64,000 nucleotides of DNA, from the NCBI RefSeq assembly GCF_014596945.1, contig NZ_JACVXB010000006.1, forward strand, positions 1,770-65,769. Direction: 5' to 3'. A program made the translations under genes and the position numbers. This document shows positions 25,924 to 34,435 of the stretch, piece by piece. Within the stretch, counting starts at the first letter, position 1. Each line of letters starts with the position of its first letter. Source of the DNA: Aestuariibaculum sediminum. Its GTDB lineage: Bacteria; Bacteroidota; Bacteroidia; Flavobacteriales; Flavobacteriaceae. The notes beneath the pieces were generated by a model, which saw only the letters and a list, made by a program, of their open reading frames with translations, had not been told where the DNA came from and ran no database searches.

Positions 25924-26535
25924 ATGAAAATAATTTGTATTGGTAGAAATTATACCGACCATATTAAAGAATTAGAAAATGAAAAACCTACAGATCCAGT
26001 GGTTTTTCTTAAGCCAGATACCTCTATTTTATTAAAAAAGCAACCCTTTTTTATTCCCGACTTTTCGAATGATGTACATCATGAAATCGAAATATTGGTT
26101 AAAATAAACCGGATTGGTAAGTATATTGATAAAAAATTCGCACATAAATATTACGATGAAATTGGTTTAGGAATCGATTTTACAGCACGCGATTTACAAT
26201 CCGAACTAAAAAGTAAAGGATTGCCATGGGAGAAAGCAAAAGCTTTTGATGGTGCTGCTGTTGTAGGAAAATGGCTGTCTGTTTCCGAAGTAAAAGATGT
26301 AAATAATATTACATTTTCTTTAAAAAAGAACGATAAAATTGTGCAATTAGGAAATACGAGCCATATGCTTTGGAAAATTGATGAATTAATAGAATATATT
26401 TCGAAATATTTCACTTTAAAGATCGGAGATATTATATTTACAGGAACGCCGGCAGGTGTTGCTAAAGTAATTGCTAACGACAAACTTAAAGGGTATATAG
26501 AAGATAAAGAAATGTTTTCAATAACTGTAAAATAA
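25924..26535 (+). CDS. Fumarylacetoacetate hydrolase family protein
   Basis: The 203-residue protein has the FAH domain pattern: CIGRNYTDHIKE, PVVFLKPDTS, HHEIEILVKI, GLGIDFTARDLQ, KAFDGAAVVG and IIFTGTPAGVAKV. The metal-binding acidic residues (E in HHEIE, D in GIDFTARD) are present. Family reactions are hydrolysis or decarboxylation of acylpyruvates and oxaloacetate; exact substrate unknown. The stop codon is directly followed by the Hpt gene's ATG. Confidence 0.88.
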   Translation: MKIICIGRNYTDHIKELENEKPTDPVVFLKPDTSILLKKQPFFIPDFSNDVHHEIEILVKINRIGKYIDKKFAHKYYDEIGLGIDFTARDLQSELKSKGLPWEKAKAFDGAAVVGKWLSVSEVKDVNNITFSLKKNDKIVQLGNTSHMLWKIDELIEYISKYFTLKIGDIIFTGTPAGVAKVIANDKLKGYIEDKEMFSITVK

Positions 26536-26877
26536 ATGGAACAGTATTACAAATTACACAGAGTTAAAGAATTAGCTGATAACGACGAAGATTTTATAAA
26601 AACCCTAGCAGAAGCCTTCTTAGAAGAGGTGCCTGAGGATGCCGAGCGTTTAAAAAAGGCAGTTGCCGAAAAAGATTACGAAACAGCTTATCAGGCTGCC
26701 CATAAAATGAAGCCTACAATAGACTTATTTGAATTGGGTGTTTTGGATACATTAATTGAAGTCCAAGACTGGGGTAAATTTAGAAAAACGGATATGGATA
26801 TTACCAACCAGTTGGCGATTGTAATTAAAGCTGTCGATAATACCATTGCTGAACTAAAATCGGATTTTAATATATAA
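26536..26877 (+). CDS. Stand-alone Hpt (histidine phosphotransfer) domain protein
   Basis: The 113-residue helical protein fits an Hpt domain: LAEAFLEEVPEDAERLKKAV, then YETAYQAAHKMKPTIDLFEL with His56 as the phosphorylated residue. No histidine kinase or response regulator is next to it; the neighbours are the FAH-family gene (0 bp) and cinA (8 bp). Known role of the family: relay between hybrid kinases and regulators. Its partners must be encoded elsewhere. The usual Gly in AHxxKGxxxxxG is replaced by Pro. Confidence 0.8.
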   Translation: MEQYYKLHRVKELADNDEDFIKTLAEAFLEEVPEDAERLKKAVAEKDYETAYQAAHKMKPTIDLFELGVLDTLIEVQDWGKFRKTDMDITNQLAIVIKAVDNTIAELKSDFNI

Positions 26878-26885
26878 AATAATAC

Positions 26886-28136
26886 ATGCTAGCCGAAATC
26901 ATCACCATAGGAGACGAACTTCTTATTGGACAAGTTATTGATACCAATTCTGCTTTTATAGCAAAGCAGCTCAATAAAATTGGGGTTTCTGTGTATCAAA
27001 TAACTTCGGTGCAAGATGATAGAGAGCATATATTAAAGGCTTTAAAGGATGCCGAAACCCATGTAGATGTTGTTATTCTTACCGGAGGGTTAGGGCCTAC
27101 AAAAGACGATATAACCAAAAAAACCTTAGCCGAATATTTTAATGACAACTTAGTTAGAAACGAAGGAGTATTAAAAAATATTGAAACCATTTGGGCTACG
27201 CACGTTAGAGGAAACCTATTACAGGTGAATAAAGATCAGGCTCTTGTGCCTTCAAAATCGAAGGTGCTTATGAATGTGTTAGGAACAGCTCCTGGCATGT
27301 GGATGGAGAAAGGAGACAAAGTATTTATTTCTCTCCCTGGTGTTCCTCACGAAATGCAGGCATTGGTGGAAGAAGAGGTTATTCCTAAAATTAAAGGAAA
27401 ATATAATTGTCCGTTTATTTTACATAAAACATTATTGGTTTATGGATTAGGCGAAAGCGCATTGGCAGAACGTATTGAAGCCTGGGAGGATGCGCTACCT
27501 TCTTTTATCCGATTAGCTTATTTGCCTAGTTTAGGAAAAATGCGTTTGCGACTATCGGCGAAAGGATTCGATGAGATTAATTTGCGGGCGCTTGTAGATG
27601 CCGAAATCGCTAAAGTTATTCCGTTAATAAAAGACGAATTTTTTGGTTTAGAAGATGAAGAAGGTTCGGTTGAGGTAGTAATAGCAAAGAAACTTGCTAA
27701 ATTAGGCAAAACTTTGGCTATAGCCGAAAGTTGTACAGGAGGAAAAATTGCCGAACAATTTACCTCACATCCTGGTGCCTCAATATATTTTAAAGGAGGT
27801 GTAGTTACCTACTCAACACAATCCAAAATCAATATTTTAGGAATAGCAAAAGACCTTGTAGAACAGCATTCAGTTGTAAGTAAAGAGGTGGTAGAGGCTA
27901 TGGCGAAAAATGCGTTAGGTTTATTTCAATCAGATTTTGCAGTTGCAACCACAGGCAATGCAGGTCCAAGTAAAGGAGATTCCGATGCAGAAATAGGAAC
28001 AGTTTACATTGCTATTGCTACAGAAACAGAGGTGTATTCTCAAAAATTTATATTGGGAAATCAACGCGTCAAGGTTATAGATAAAGCGGTAAACAAAGCT
28101 TTAGAAATGCTATTAAAAGAAATTTTTAAAAATTGA
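26886..28136 (+). CDS. cinA: CinA family protein (NMN amidohydrolase-like / MoCF domain)
   Basis: The 416 residues have an N-terminal MoCF/COG1058 domain (about 1-170: IGDELLIGQVIDTNSAFIA, ILTGGLGPTKDD, SLPGVPHEM) and a C-terminal CinA domain (about 260-416: KTLAIAESCTGGKIAEQFTSHPGAS, TTGNAGPSKGD). Known role: pyrophosphatase and nicotinamide-nucleotide deamidase activity in pyridine nucleotide salvage. Last of the run that begins with the exonuclease gene. Confidence 0.93.
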   Translation: MLAEIITIGDELLIGQVIDTNSAFIAKQLNKIGVSVYQITSVQDDREHILKALKDAETHVDVVILTGGLGPTKDDITKKTLAEYFNDNLVRNEGVLKNIETIWATHVRGNLLQVNKDQALVPSKSKVLMNVLGTAPGMWMEKGDKVFISLPGVPHEMQALVEEEVIPKIKGKYNCPFILHKTLLVYGLGESALAERIEAWEDALPSFIRLAYLPSLGKMRLRLSAKGFDEINLRALVDAEIAKVIPLIKDEFFGLEDEEGSVEVVIAKKLAKLGKTLAIAESCTGGKIAEQFTSHPGASIYFKGGVVTYSTQSKINILGIAKDLVEQHSVVSKEVVEAMAKNALGLFQSDFAVATTGNAGPSKGDSDAEIGTVYIAIATETEVYSQKFILGNQRVKVIDKAVNKALEMLLKEIFKN

Positions 28137-28147
28137 TGAAATTTAAG

Positions 28148-28177
28148 TTGTTACAAATGAAAGATTTTGTATATTTG
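28148..28177 (+). promoter_or_regulatory. Promoter of rpmB-rpmG-DUF4295 (TTG-N19-TATATTTG)
   Basis: TTG at 28148-28150, 19 bp, TATATTTG at 28170-28177: consensus. The 5' leader is then about 40 nt. It starts right after the cinA stop codon. Confidence 0.85.
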
Positions 28178-28221
28178 CACCTCGATTTTAAACAACAAAG
28201 AATTTTTAAAGTTATATAATA

Positions 28222-28458
28222 ATGTCAAGAGTTTGTGAACTAACAGGAAAGAAGGCAATGGTTGGAAACAACGTGTCTCATGCTATGAATAAAACTAAGC
28301 GCAAATTTAACGCGAATTTAGTTAAGAAACGTTTTTACATTCCAGAAGAAGACAACTGGATAACTTTAAAGGTTTCTACATCTGCATTAAAAACGATTAA
28401 TAAAATTGGTATTTCTGCAGCATTAAAAGAGGCAAAGTCTAAAGGATTTTTAAAATAA
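28222..28458 (+). CDS. rpmB: 50S ribosomal protein bL28
   Basis: The 78-residue basic protein begins MSRVCELTGKKAMVGNNVSH, the standard L28 start (with one Cys), and has KRKFNANLVKKRF and WITLKVSTSALKTINK. First gene of a ribosomal-protein run with rpmG (25 bp later). Confidence 0.97.
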   Translation: MSRVCELTGKKAMVGNNVSHAMNKTKRKFNANLVKKRFYIPEEDNWITLKVSTSALKTINKIGISAALKEAKSKGFLK

Positions 28459-28483
28459 TAGCCACATTTAATACGATAGAAAA

Positions 28484-28666
28484 ATGGCAAAGAAAGGTAA
28501 TAGAATACAGGTAATTTTAGAATGTACTGAGCATAAAGAGTCTGGACAACCAGGAACTTCAAGATACATTACTACAAAAAATAAAAAGAATACGCCAGAT
28601 AGAATGGAGATTAAAAAATTTAATCCTATCCTTAAGCGTATGACGGTTCACAAAGAAATAAAATAA
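28484..28666 (+). CDS. rpmG: 50S ribosomal protein bL33 (zinc-free type)
   Basis: The 60-residue protein reads [20 protein letters not shown] and has [14 protein letters not shown]. Only one Cys remains (position 14), so it lacks the four-Cys zinc ribbon. Confidence 0.96.
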   Translation: MAKKGNRIQVILECTEHKESGQPGTSRYITTKNKKNTPDRMEIKKFNPILKRMTVHKEIK

Positions 28667-28675
28667 CATTAAGTC

Positions 28676-28828
28676 ATGGCAAAGAAAACAGTAGCATCGT
28701 TACAAACATCTTCTAAAAGATTAACAAAAGCGATTAAAATGGTTAAGTCACCTAAAACTGGTGCTTATATGTTTGTTGAGTCTATCATGGCTCCTGAAAT
28801 GGTTAACGATTTCTTTAACCAAAAGTAA
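28676..28828 (+). CDS. DUF4295 family protein (small ribosome-associated protein)
   Basis: A 50-codon frame starts ATG 28676, 9 bp after rpmG: MAKKTVASLQTSSKRLTKAI, ending MVNDFFNQK. This is the DUF4295 type, found in Bacteroidota next to rpmB and rpmG. From memory, a protein of this kind has been seen as an extra large-subunit protein (bL38) in a Flavobacterium ribosome structure; I cannot verify that here. The gene is followed by a terminator and then ftsY. Confidence 0.9.
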   Translation: MAKKTVASLQTSSKRLTKAIKMVKSPKTGAYMFVESIMAPEMVNDFFNQK

Positions 28829-28851
28829 AAACAAACTTATTTACGATATAC

Positions 28852-28883
28852 AAAGCTGCTTTCTTTTAGAAAGCAGCTTTTTT
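28852..28883 (+). terminator. Terminator after the DUF4295 gene
   Basis: Stem AAAGCTGCTTT (28852-28862) with AAAGCAGCTTT (28870-28880), 7-nt loop, T run. Confidence 0.9.
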
Positions 28884-29006
28884 ATGTTTATATTTGACAG
28901 ATTTCTGACAGAATAGCATAAAATTAATTTGGTAAGAAATTTGACTAAAAGGTTTTAGTCGTTAGTATAAAACGTTTAAATACCAACCAACCAATAAAAG
29001 TGTACA

Positions 29007-29981
29007 ATGAGCTTTTTTAAAAAAATATTTTCTACTGAAAAAAAGGAAACCCTAGACAAGGGGTTAGAAAAATCTAAAACCAGTTTTTTTGGCAAGTTAA
29101 GTAAAGCCGTAGCAGGAAAATCTAAGGTAGATGATGAGGTACTTGATAATCTTGAAGAGGTGTTGGTAACTAGCGATGTTGGTGTAAATACGACTTTAAA
29201 AGTTATCGAGCGTATCGAAGAGCGCGTGTCTAAAGATAAATATTTGGGTACCGATGAGCTGAATCAAATTCTAAGAGAAGAAATAGCTGGTTTATTAAGC
29301 GAAACAAATTCAGGAGAGGAAACAGAGTATACTATCCCAAGTTTGTCGCCTCAAAGTGATGGAACAAAAACGCCTTATGTGTTAATGGTTGTAGGAGTTA
29401 ATGGTGTAGGGAAAACAACAACTATCGGTAAATTGGCATATCAGTTTAAAAAGCAAGGTTTAAAAGTTGTTTTGGGTGCAGCTGATACATTTAGAGCGGC
29501 AGCTATCGATCAGCTTCAAGTATGGGCAGACCGTGTTGATGTACCGTTAGTAAAGCAGGCCATGGGTAGTGATCCGGCTTCAGTAGCATTTGATACCTTA
29601 AAGAGTGCGGTATCACAGGATGCTGATGTAGTGATTATCGATACCGCAGGTCGTTTACACAACAAGATTAACTTAATGAACGAGCTAACTAAAGTGAAGC
29701 GCGTTATGCAGAAGGTTGTTGGAAATGCACCGCACGATGTTCTGTTAGTTTTAGATGGTTCTACGGGTCAAAATGCTTTCGAACAAGCGAAACAATTTAC
29801 CGCCGCAACCGAAGTAACATCCTTAGCAGTAACTAAATTAGATGGTACTGCAAAAGGAGGCGTGGTAATCGGTATTAGCGATCAGTTTAAGATTCCAGTA
29901 AAATATATTGGTGTAGGAGAGGGCATTGAGGATTTGCAGGTGTTCAATAAATACGAATTTGTAGATTCTTTCTTTAAATAA
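29007..29981 (+). CDS. ftsY: Signal recognition particle receptor FtsY
   Basis: Membrane-docking GTPase for SRP-dependent protein insertion. The 324 residues have the N domain helices, the P-loop GVNGVGKTTTIGKLA, DTFRAAAIDQL, DTAGRLHNK and TKLDGTAKGGV. There is only a short N-terminal A region, as usual in this group. Terminator downstream. Confidence 0.97.
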   Translation: MSFFKKIFSTEKKETLDKGLEKSKTSFFGKLSKAVAGKSKVDDEVLDNLEEVLVTSDVGVNTTLKVIERIEERVSKDKYLGTDELNQILREEIAGLLSETNSGEETEYTIPSLSPQSDGTKTPYVLMVVGVNGVGKTTTIGKLAYQFKKQGLKVVLGAADTFRAAAIDQLQVWADRVDVPLVKQAMGSDPASVAFDTLKSAVSQDADVVIIDTAGRLHNKINLMNELTKVKRVMQKVVGNAPHDVLLVLDGSTGQNAFEQAKQFTAATEVTSLAVTKLDGTAKGGVVIGISDQFKIPVKYIGVGEGIEDLQVFNKYEFVDSFFK

Positions 29982-30005
29982 TAAGATATTTTAAATCTTT
30001 ATTTG

Positions 30006-30037
30006 AAAGCGGTAAGTAATTTGTATGCCGCTTTTTT
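30006..30037 (+). terminator. Terminator of ftsY
   Basis: Stem AAAGCGG (30006-30012) with CCGCTTT (30028-30034), followed by T; the loop of 15 nt is larger than usual. Confidence 0.7.
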
Positions 30038-30155
30038 ATATTTCAAAAGTACCAAATTGTTTTACCACATATTGAAATGTTAAAGATCACTGTGCGTTTA
30101 TTTGGCTAATTCTGCTATTAGTAAATTCTTAACGGAATAATCAACAATGATTCCG

Positions 30156-30163
30156 TATCTTTG
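30156..30163 (+). promoter_or_regulatory. -7 element of rimO (TATCTTTG)
   Basis: Matches TAnnTTTG, followed by CG, 21 bp before the ATG at 30185. It includes the TTG at 30161 that could otherwise be read as a longer start. Confidence 0.55.
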
Positions 30164-30184
30164 CGCCCTGATTTAATAAAAACT

Positions 30185-31489
30185 ATGCGCACAAAATCAC
30201 TTAAAAAGAACAAGATAAATGTAGTTACCTTGGGTTGTAGTAAAAATGTTTACGACAGCGAAGTGTTAATGGGACAACTAAAAGCCAGCGGAAAAGATGT
30301 TGTTCATGAAGAAGAAGGTAATATTGTGGTGATTAATACCTGCGGATTTATCAATAACGCCAAGGAGGAAAGTGTAAATACCATTCTGGAGTATATGCAA
30401 AAGAAGGAAGAAGGCGATGTTGATAAAGTGTTCGTAACGGGTTGTTTAAGTGAGCGCTACAAACCAGATTTGCAAAAAGAAATCCCGAATGTCGATCAAT
30501 ACTTCGGGACAACTGAATTACCAGGATTATTAAAGGCATTAGGAGCCGATTATAAGCATGAATTAATTGGTGAACGATTAACGACAACACCTAAAAACTA
30601 CGCCTATTTAAAGATTGCCGAAGGATGCGATCGCCCATGTAGTTTTTGTGCCATTCCTCTGATGCGTGGTAAACATAAAAGTACACCAATAGAAGATCTG
30701 GTAACAGAGGCAGAAAAACTGGCAGCCAATGGCGTTAAAGAATTAATACTTATTGCACAGGATTTAACCTACTACGGATTAGATTTATATAAAAAACGTA
30801 ATCTTGCCGAGCTTTTAGAAGCTTTAGTAAAAGTGGATGGTATCGAATGGATTCGTTTGCACTACGCTTTCCCTACAGGCTTCCCTATGGATGTTTTAGA
30901 AGTTATGAATCGCGAACCAAAAATCTGTAATTATTTAGATATTCCGTTACAACACATTTCTGATTCGATATTGAAGAGTATGCGTCGTGGTACTACAAAA
31001 GAAAAAACCACAAAATTGCTTAAAGATTTTAGAGCGGCTGTACCTAATATGACGATTCGTACAACATTAATTGTGGGATATCCAGGAGAAACTCAAGAAG
31101 ATTTTGAAACTTTGCGAGATTGGGTGAAAGCCATGCGTTTCGAACGGCTAGGCTGTTTTACCTATAGTCACGAAGAAAATACCCACGCTTACACTTTAGA
31201 AGATGATGTTCCGGAAGATGTAAAACAAGTTCGTGCGAACGAAATTATGGAAATTCAGTCGCAAATCTCCTGGGAACTAAATCAGGAAAAGATTGGACAA
31301 GAGTTTAAAGTGGTTATTGACAGAAAAGAAGGTAATTATTTTGTGGGGCGCACAGAGTTCGATTCTCCGGATGTAGATAATGAAGTCCTTATAGATGCCA
31401 GTACCACCTATTTAAAAACTGGTGAATTCGCTACGGTAAAAATCACTGACGCGGCCGATTTCGATTTGTATGCTGAAGTAGTCAATTAA
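30185..31489 (+). CDS. rimO: Ribosomal protein uS12 methylthiotransferase RimO
   Basis: A radical SAM enzyme that adds a methylthio group to Asp of ribosomal protein uS12. The 434 residues have the UPF0004 domain (VVTLGCSKNVYDSEVLMGQL, NTCGFI, VTGCLSERY), the radical SAM CxxxCxxC (GCDRPCSFCAIP) and a TRAM domain at the end (about 365-434). The SKN and NTCGFI variants are those of RimO rather than MiaB. I start at ATG 30185 because the upstream TTG is in the -7 element. Confidence 0.94.
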   Translation: MRTKSLKKNKINVVTLGCSKNVYDSEVLMGQLKASGKDVVHEEEGNIVVINTCGFINNAKEESVNTILEYMQKKEEGDVDKVFVTGCLSERYKPDLQKEIPNVDQYFGTTELPGLLKALGADYKHELIGERLTTTPKNYAYLKIAEGCDRPCSFCAIPLMRGKHKSTPIEDLVTEAEKLAANGVKELILIAQDLTYYGLDLYKKRNLAELLEALVKVDGIEWIRLHYAFPTGFPMDVLEVMNREPKICNYLDIPLQHISDSILKSMRRGTTKEKTTKLLKDFRAAVPNMTIRTTLIVGYPGETQEDFETLRDWVKAMRFERLGCFTYSHEENTHAYTLEDDVPEDVKQVRANEIMEIQSQISWELNQEKIGQEFKVVIDRKEGNYFVGRTEFDSPDVDNEVLIDASTTYLKTGEFATVKITDAADFDLYAEVVN

Positions 31490-31594
31490 ACAGCTATAAT
31501 TTTATAGTGAGATGTATTTTTTATTCGCCATAAAAAAATGTGCGTGAAGCCATGGAATATTATTCTATTTTTGGTAAAATAGAATTGTTTCTTT

Positions 31595-32284
31595 ATGAAG
31601 TCAGACATGTTTTTAGAAGTGCTCAGGGCGATTAGTGAGTATCCACTTAAGGTTTTAGATGTTCCTAATACGGGAGATAACTATGTAGCAATAGATTTGT
31701 CTGAAACGAACAATGCTCTAAATAAAGTCGATTTAACTTGCTCAAAAAACTTTAGTGAATTCATCAAGGACTACCTGAAAATAAATCATGCTAAAGTAGC
31801 CTTTGGCGGTTATTTGGAACACAGAAATCTATACAGGCGTAGTATTCATTTCAATCAGAAAAACGAGGAAACCGAACGAAATATTCATTTAGGTATCGAT
31901 TTATGGTGTGATGAGAAAACTGGAGTGGTGTCGGTATTGGACGGGAAAGTACATAGTTATAAAAATAATGCAAATTTTGGAGACTATGGTCCAACAATAA
32001 TTTTGGAACATGAAGTCAATAACTTTTCATTTTATACACTTTACGGGCATTTAAGTTTAGATTCGCTTTCAAAATGGCACGTTGGCACAACTGTAAAGCA
32101 AGGCGAAGTTATTGGATATTTAGGAAGCTCAGAGGTTAATGGCGATTATCCGCCTCACCTTCATTTTCAATTAATTAATGATTTACAAGGCTTTTCTGGC
32201 GATTATGTTGGCGTTTGTAATAAAAAAGATTTGGAGTTTTATAAAATCAATTGCCCTGATCCAAATGTGTTGTTGAATTTGTAA
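31595..32284 (+). CDS. M23 family (LytM-type) metallopeptidase domain protein, free-standing
   Basis: The 229 residues contain an M23 domain (about 115-200): HLGIDLWCD (zinc His and Asp), the VSVLDGKVHSY lead, and PPHLHFQLI (catalytic and zinc His). There is no signal peptide or membrane segment, which is unusual for a peptidoglycan hydrolase. The sequence from RRSIHFNQ through DYGPTIILEHE, FYTLYGHLS and PDPNVLL resembles the middle M23 domain of the long phosphotransferase-M23-class III aminotransferase proteins, not LytM or NlpD. Substrate unknown. Monocistronic. Confidence 0.75.
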   Translation: MKSDMFLEVLRAISEYPLKVLDVPNTGDNYVAIDLSETNNALNKVDLTCSKNFSEFIKDYLKINHAKVAFGGYLEHRNLYRRSIHFNQKNEETERNIHLGIDLWCDEKTGVVSVLDGKVHSYKNNANFGDYGPTIILEHEVNNFSFYTLYGHLSLDSLSKWHVGTTVKQGEVIGYLGSSEVNGDYPPHLHFQLINDLQGFSGDYVGVCNKKDLEFYKINCPDPNVLLNL

Positions 32285-32299
32285 TAAGGATTTAGTTAA

Positions 32300-33430
32300 T
32301 TAATTGCATTTGAGCTGTTCGCCAAATATAATATCTAATTGATTTAATATCTGATTTTCAATTATAAAATCCTGATTAGGGTGATTGCAGGTGTACTCTA
32401 TGATGGTGTGATTAAAATTTAGAGCATTTGAAATTTGATAGAAATAAAATGCGTCTCTTTTGTTTCTGTTTGAAGGGAAGAATTCAATAATAGAAGGGTT
32501 TTCTGAAAAAATAATATTTGTTAAACCGGCACCGTGCGTAGCTAAAATAATGCCTGCATTTCTAAATAATTGGAGTTGATCCAGAAAACTAAAACTTTCT
32601 AAGTCGATAATTTCAAAATTTAAATGTTTATACTTTTCTAGAAGATAATGAACGTTTTTAATTCTTCTTTGTGAGGTTTTATTTCTAGAGATTATAATAT
32701 TTCTTTTTTGTTTCGTTGATATTGTTTTTGTCTTTGAAATTGAATTAATCTTTTTAATGATGTTTTGATTATTAATGTTTGTCCAAGAAGACTGTTTTGA
32801 TCTGGTGTGCGGATAGGATGGTAATAAAATATCAGCTATTTTGAGTCTTACGTTTTTATTTTGTATTATGTTTTCAGGAGGTATGTTAAATAAAACTTGA
32901 AGGGATTCAATAGCAAATATTGGAGCATTATGGTTTAAAATAATTTTATATTCATTAAGTACGTTTTTATCAATTATAACTAGCCTTCCAACACTTTCTA
33001 GTATCCAATGGTAATAATTCCTTTCCAGATAATTTGATAGTATGATTGCTTTATTGTAGAATTTAAAAGGAAAAAACTTTCGAAAATATATGAGATGATT
33101 ACATTTTAATTTATAAAGATATTCCTTTTGGAAAATTGTAGATTCAAGTTCTATTTCACCGATATCGTTTACAACAACACCTTGAAAAATAACTTCGACA
33201 TTAAATAATGCTTTAACAACCAAGCTTCTTAATCTAATATTTTTAAATTTTGTCCAATAAGGATTATTGCCTAAATATTTAAAATGCTGATTGGAAAAGC
33301 TATATGTCTCTTCTGAATCCTCGTCATTAATAGTTTCGGGAGCAAATTTTATTTTATTTGAAAACGATTTAGATAAATGACTGTTGAGTTTTTTTGAATA
33401 TTTTTTTGCAAAGTTTCTAAATGTTTTCAC
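32300..33430 (-). CDS. Glycosyltransferase family 61-like protein
   Basis: The 376 residues have the GT61 (DUF563) pattern: YYHWILESVGRLVIID near residue 140, RNIIISRNKTSQRRI, and ATHGAGLTNIIFSENPSIIEFFP near the C-terminus. GT61 enzymes include plant xylosyl- and arabinosyl- and bacterial capsule transferases. It uses a GTG start (33430); no ATG lies in frame upstream. The gene is strikingly A/T- and Asn/Ile-rich compared with its neighbours and is isolated from other glycan genes, which points to transfer. Confidence 0.8.
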   Translation of the reverse strand: MKTFRNFAKKYSKKLNSHLSKSFSNKIKFAPETINDEDSEETYSFSNQHFKYLGNNPYWTKFKNIRLRSLVVKALFNVEVIFQGVVVNDIGEIELESTIFQKEYLYKLKCNHLIYFRKFFPFKFYNKAIILSNYLERNYYHWILESVGRLVIIDKNVLNEYKIILNHNAPIFAIESLQVLFNIPPENIIQNKNVRLKIADILLPSYPHTRSKQSSWTNINNQNIIKKINSISKTKTISTKQKRNIIISRNKTSQRRIKNVHYLLEKYKHLNFEIIDLESFSFLDQLQLFRNAGIILATHGAGLTNIIFSENPSIIEFFPSNRNKRDAFYFYQISNALNFNHTIIEYTCNHPNQDFIIENQILNQLDIIFGEQLKCN

Positions 33431-33513
33431 AGTTATTAGGGATTGAATCTTACTTTATAAAGGTATTCATTTTATAATAATTTTTAATTTTAGTTTTCTA
33501 TTCAGATTTGGTT

Positions 33514-34395
33514 TTAGTCAATCTTCAAAGAGGTCATAGTTAACGCCCCTGCAACAGGTTTATCGTTAAAAATAGAAACACTTTCATTTTTATTTTTAAG
33601 TCCTAGCGTGTATATGAGTGGTAAATAATGTTCTGGTGTAGGTATAGCCAAATCGAAAGCACGACCTTGCGATTTAAAATGAATCAAACTTTTATGATCA
33701 TTATCTAAAATAAAAGTCTTCATAGCTTCATTAGCTTCTAGGGCCCAGTCGAAGGCGAAGGTGTCTTTTAATCTGCGCCAGTCAACCATTCTTAGGTTAT
33801 GAACCATATTTCCGCTACCAACTATTAGCACCCCTTTATGACGTAGGCTGTTTAATTGTTGCGCCAGTTCGTAGTGATACTCTGGTGGTTTGGTGTAATC
33901 TATACTCATTTGAATAACCGGAACATCGGCGTTAGGGTACAAGTGTTTAATAACGCTCCAGGCTCCATGGTCTAACCCCCAATTATTATCCAATTCTATA
34001 TCAGTTTTTGTAATAAGATGCTGGGTTTCTTTTGCCAGTTCAGGACTTCCTGGTACTGGATATTGCACATCGAATAAAGCTTGAGGAAATCCGCCAAAAT
34101 CATGAATGGTCCTTGGGTGTTGCATTGCGGTAACATGAGTGCCCTTAGTTTCCCAATGCGCCGAAATACATAAAATAGCATGAGGTTTAGTTAGTTCCTG
34201 CCCAAGTTTTCTAAATGATGACACAAATTCATTGTCCTCAATGGCATTCATCGGGCTTCCATGGCCTAAAAACAATACGGGCATTTTGCTCGTATTGTTT
34301 AGGTCAGCTGTCATTTTATCTAAATCTTTTAAACTCATGCTCGAACTTACTAAAGGTAACCATGCTAGTGATTTTATAAATTTTTTCCTATTCAT
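33514..34395 (-). CDS. DODA-type extradiol ring-opening dioxygenase (YgiD-like)
   Basis: The 293 residues match 4,5-DOPA-extradiol dioxygenase of the LigB superfamily: MPVLFLGHGSPMNAIEDNEF with a metal His, ISAHWETKGTHVT, LDHGAWSVIKHL, PVIQMSID and GSGNMVHNLR. An N-terminal leader MNRKKFIKSLAWLPLVSSS follows; RKKFIK resembles a Tat motif with one Arg replaced, so export is possible. I chose ATG 34395 over a TTG at 34404. It lies 40 bp downstream of the qorB-like gene on the same strand and may share its transcript. Confidence 0.85.
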   Translation of the reverse strand: MNRKKFIKSLAWLPLVSSSMSLKDLDKMTADLNNTSKMPVLFLGHGSPMNAIEDNEFVSSFRKLGQELTKPHAILCISAHWETKGTHVTAMQHPRTIHDFGGFPQALFDVQYPVPGSPELAKETQHLITKTDIELDNNWGLDHGAWSVIKHLYPNADVPVIQMSIDYTKPPEYHYELAQQLNSLRHKGVLIVGSGNMVHNLRMVDWRRLKDTFAFDWALEANEAMKTFILDNDHKSLIHFKSQGRAFDLAIPTPEHYLPLIYTLGLKNKNESVSIFNDKPVAGALTMTSLKID

Positions 34396-34435
34396 TTTTT
34401 TCAAAGAATTAAGAAAGCTTTATTAAAAGAATATT

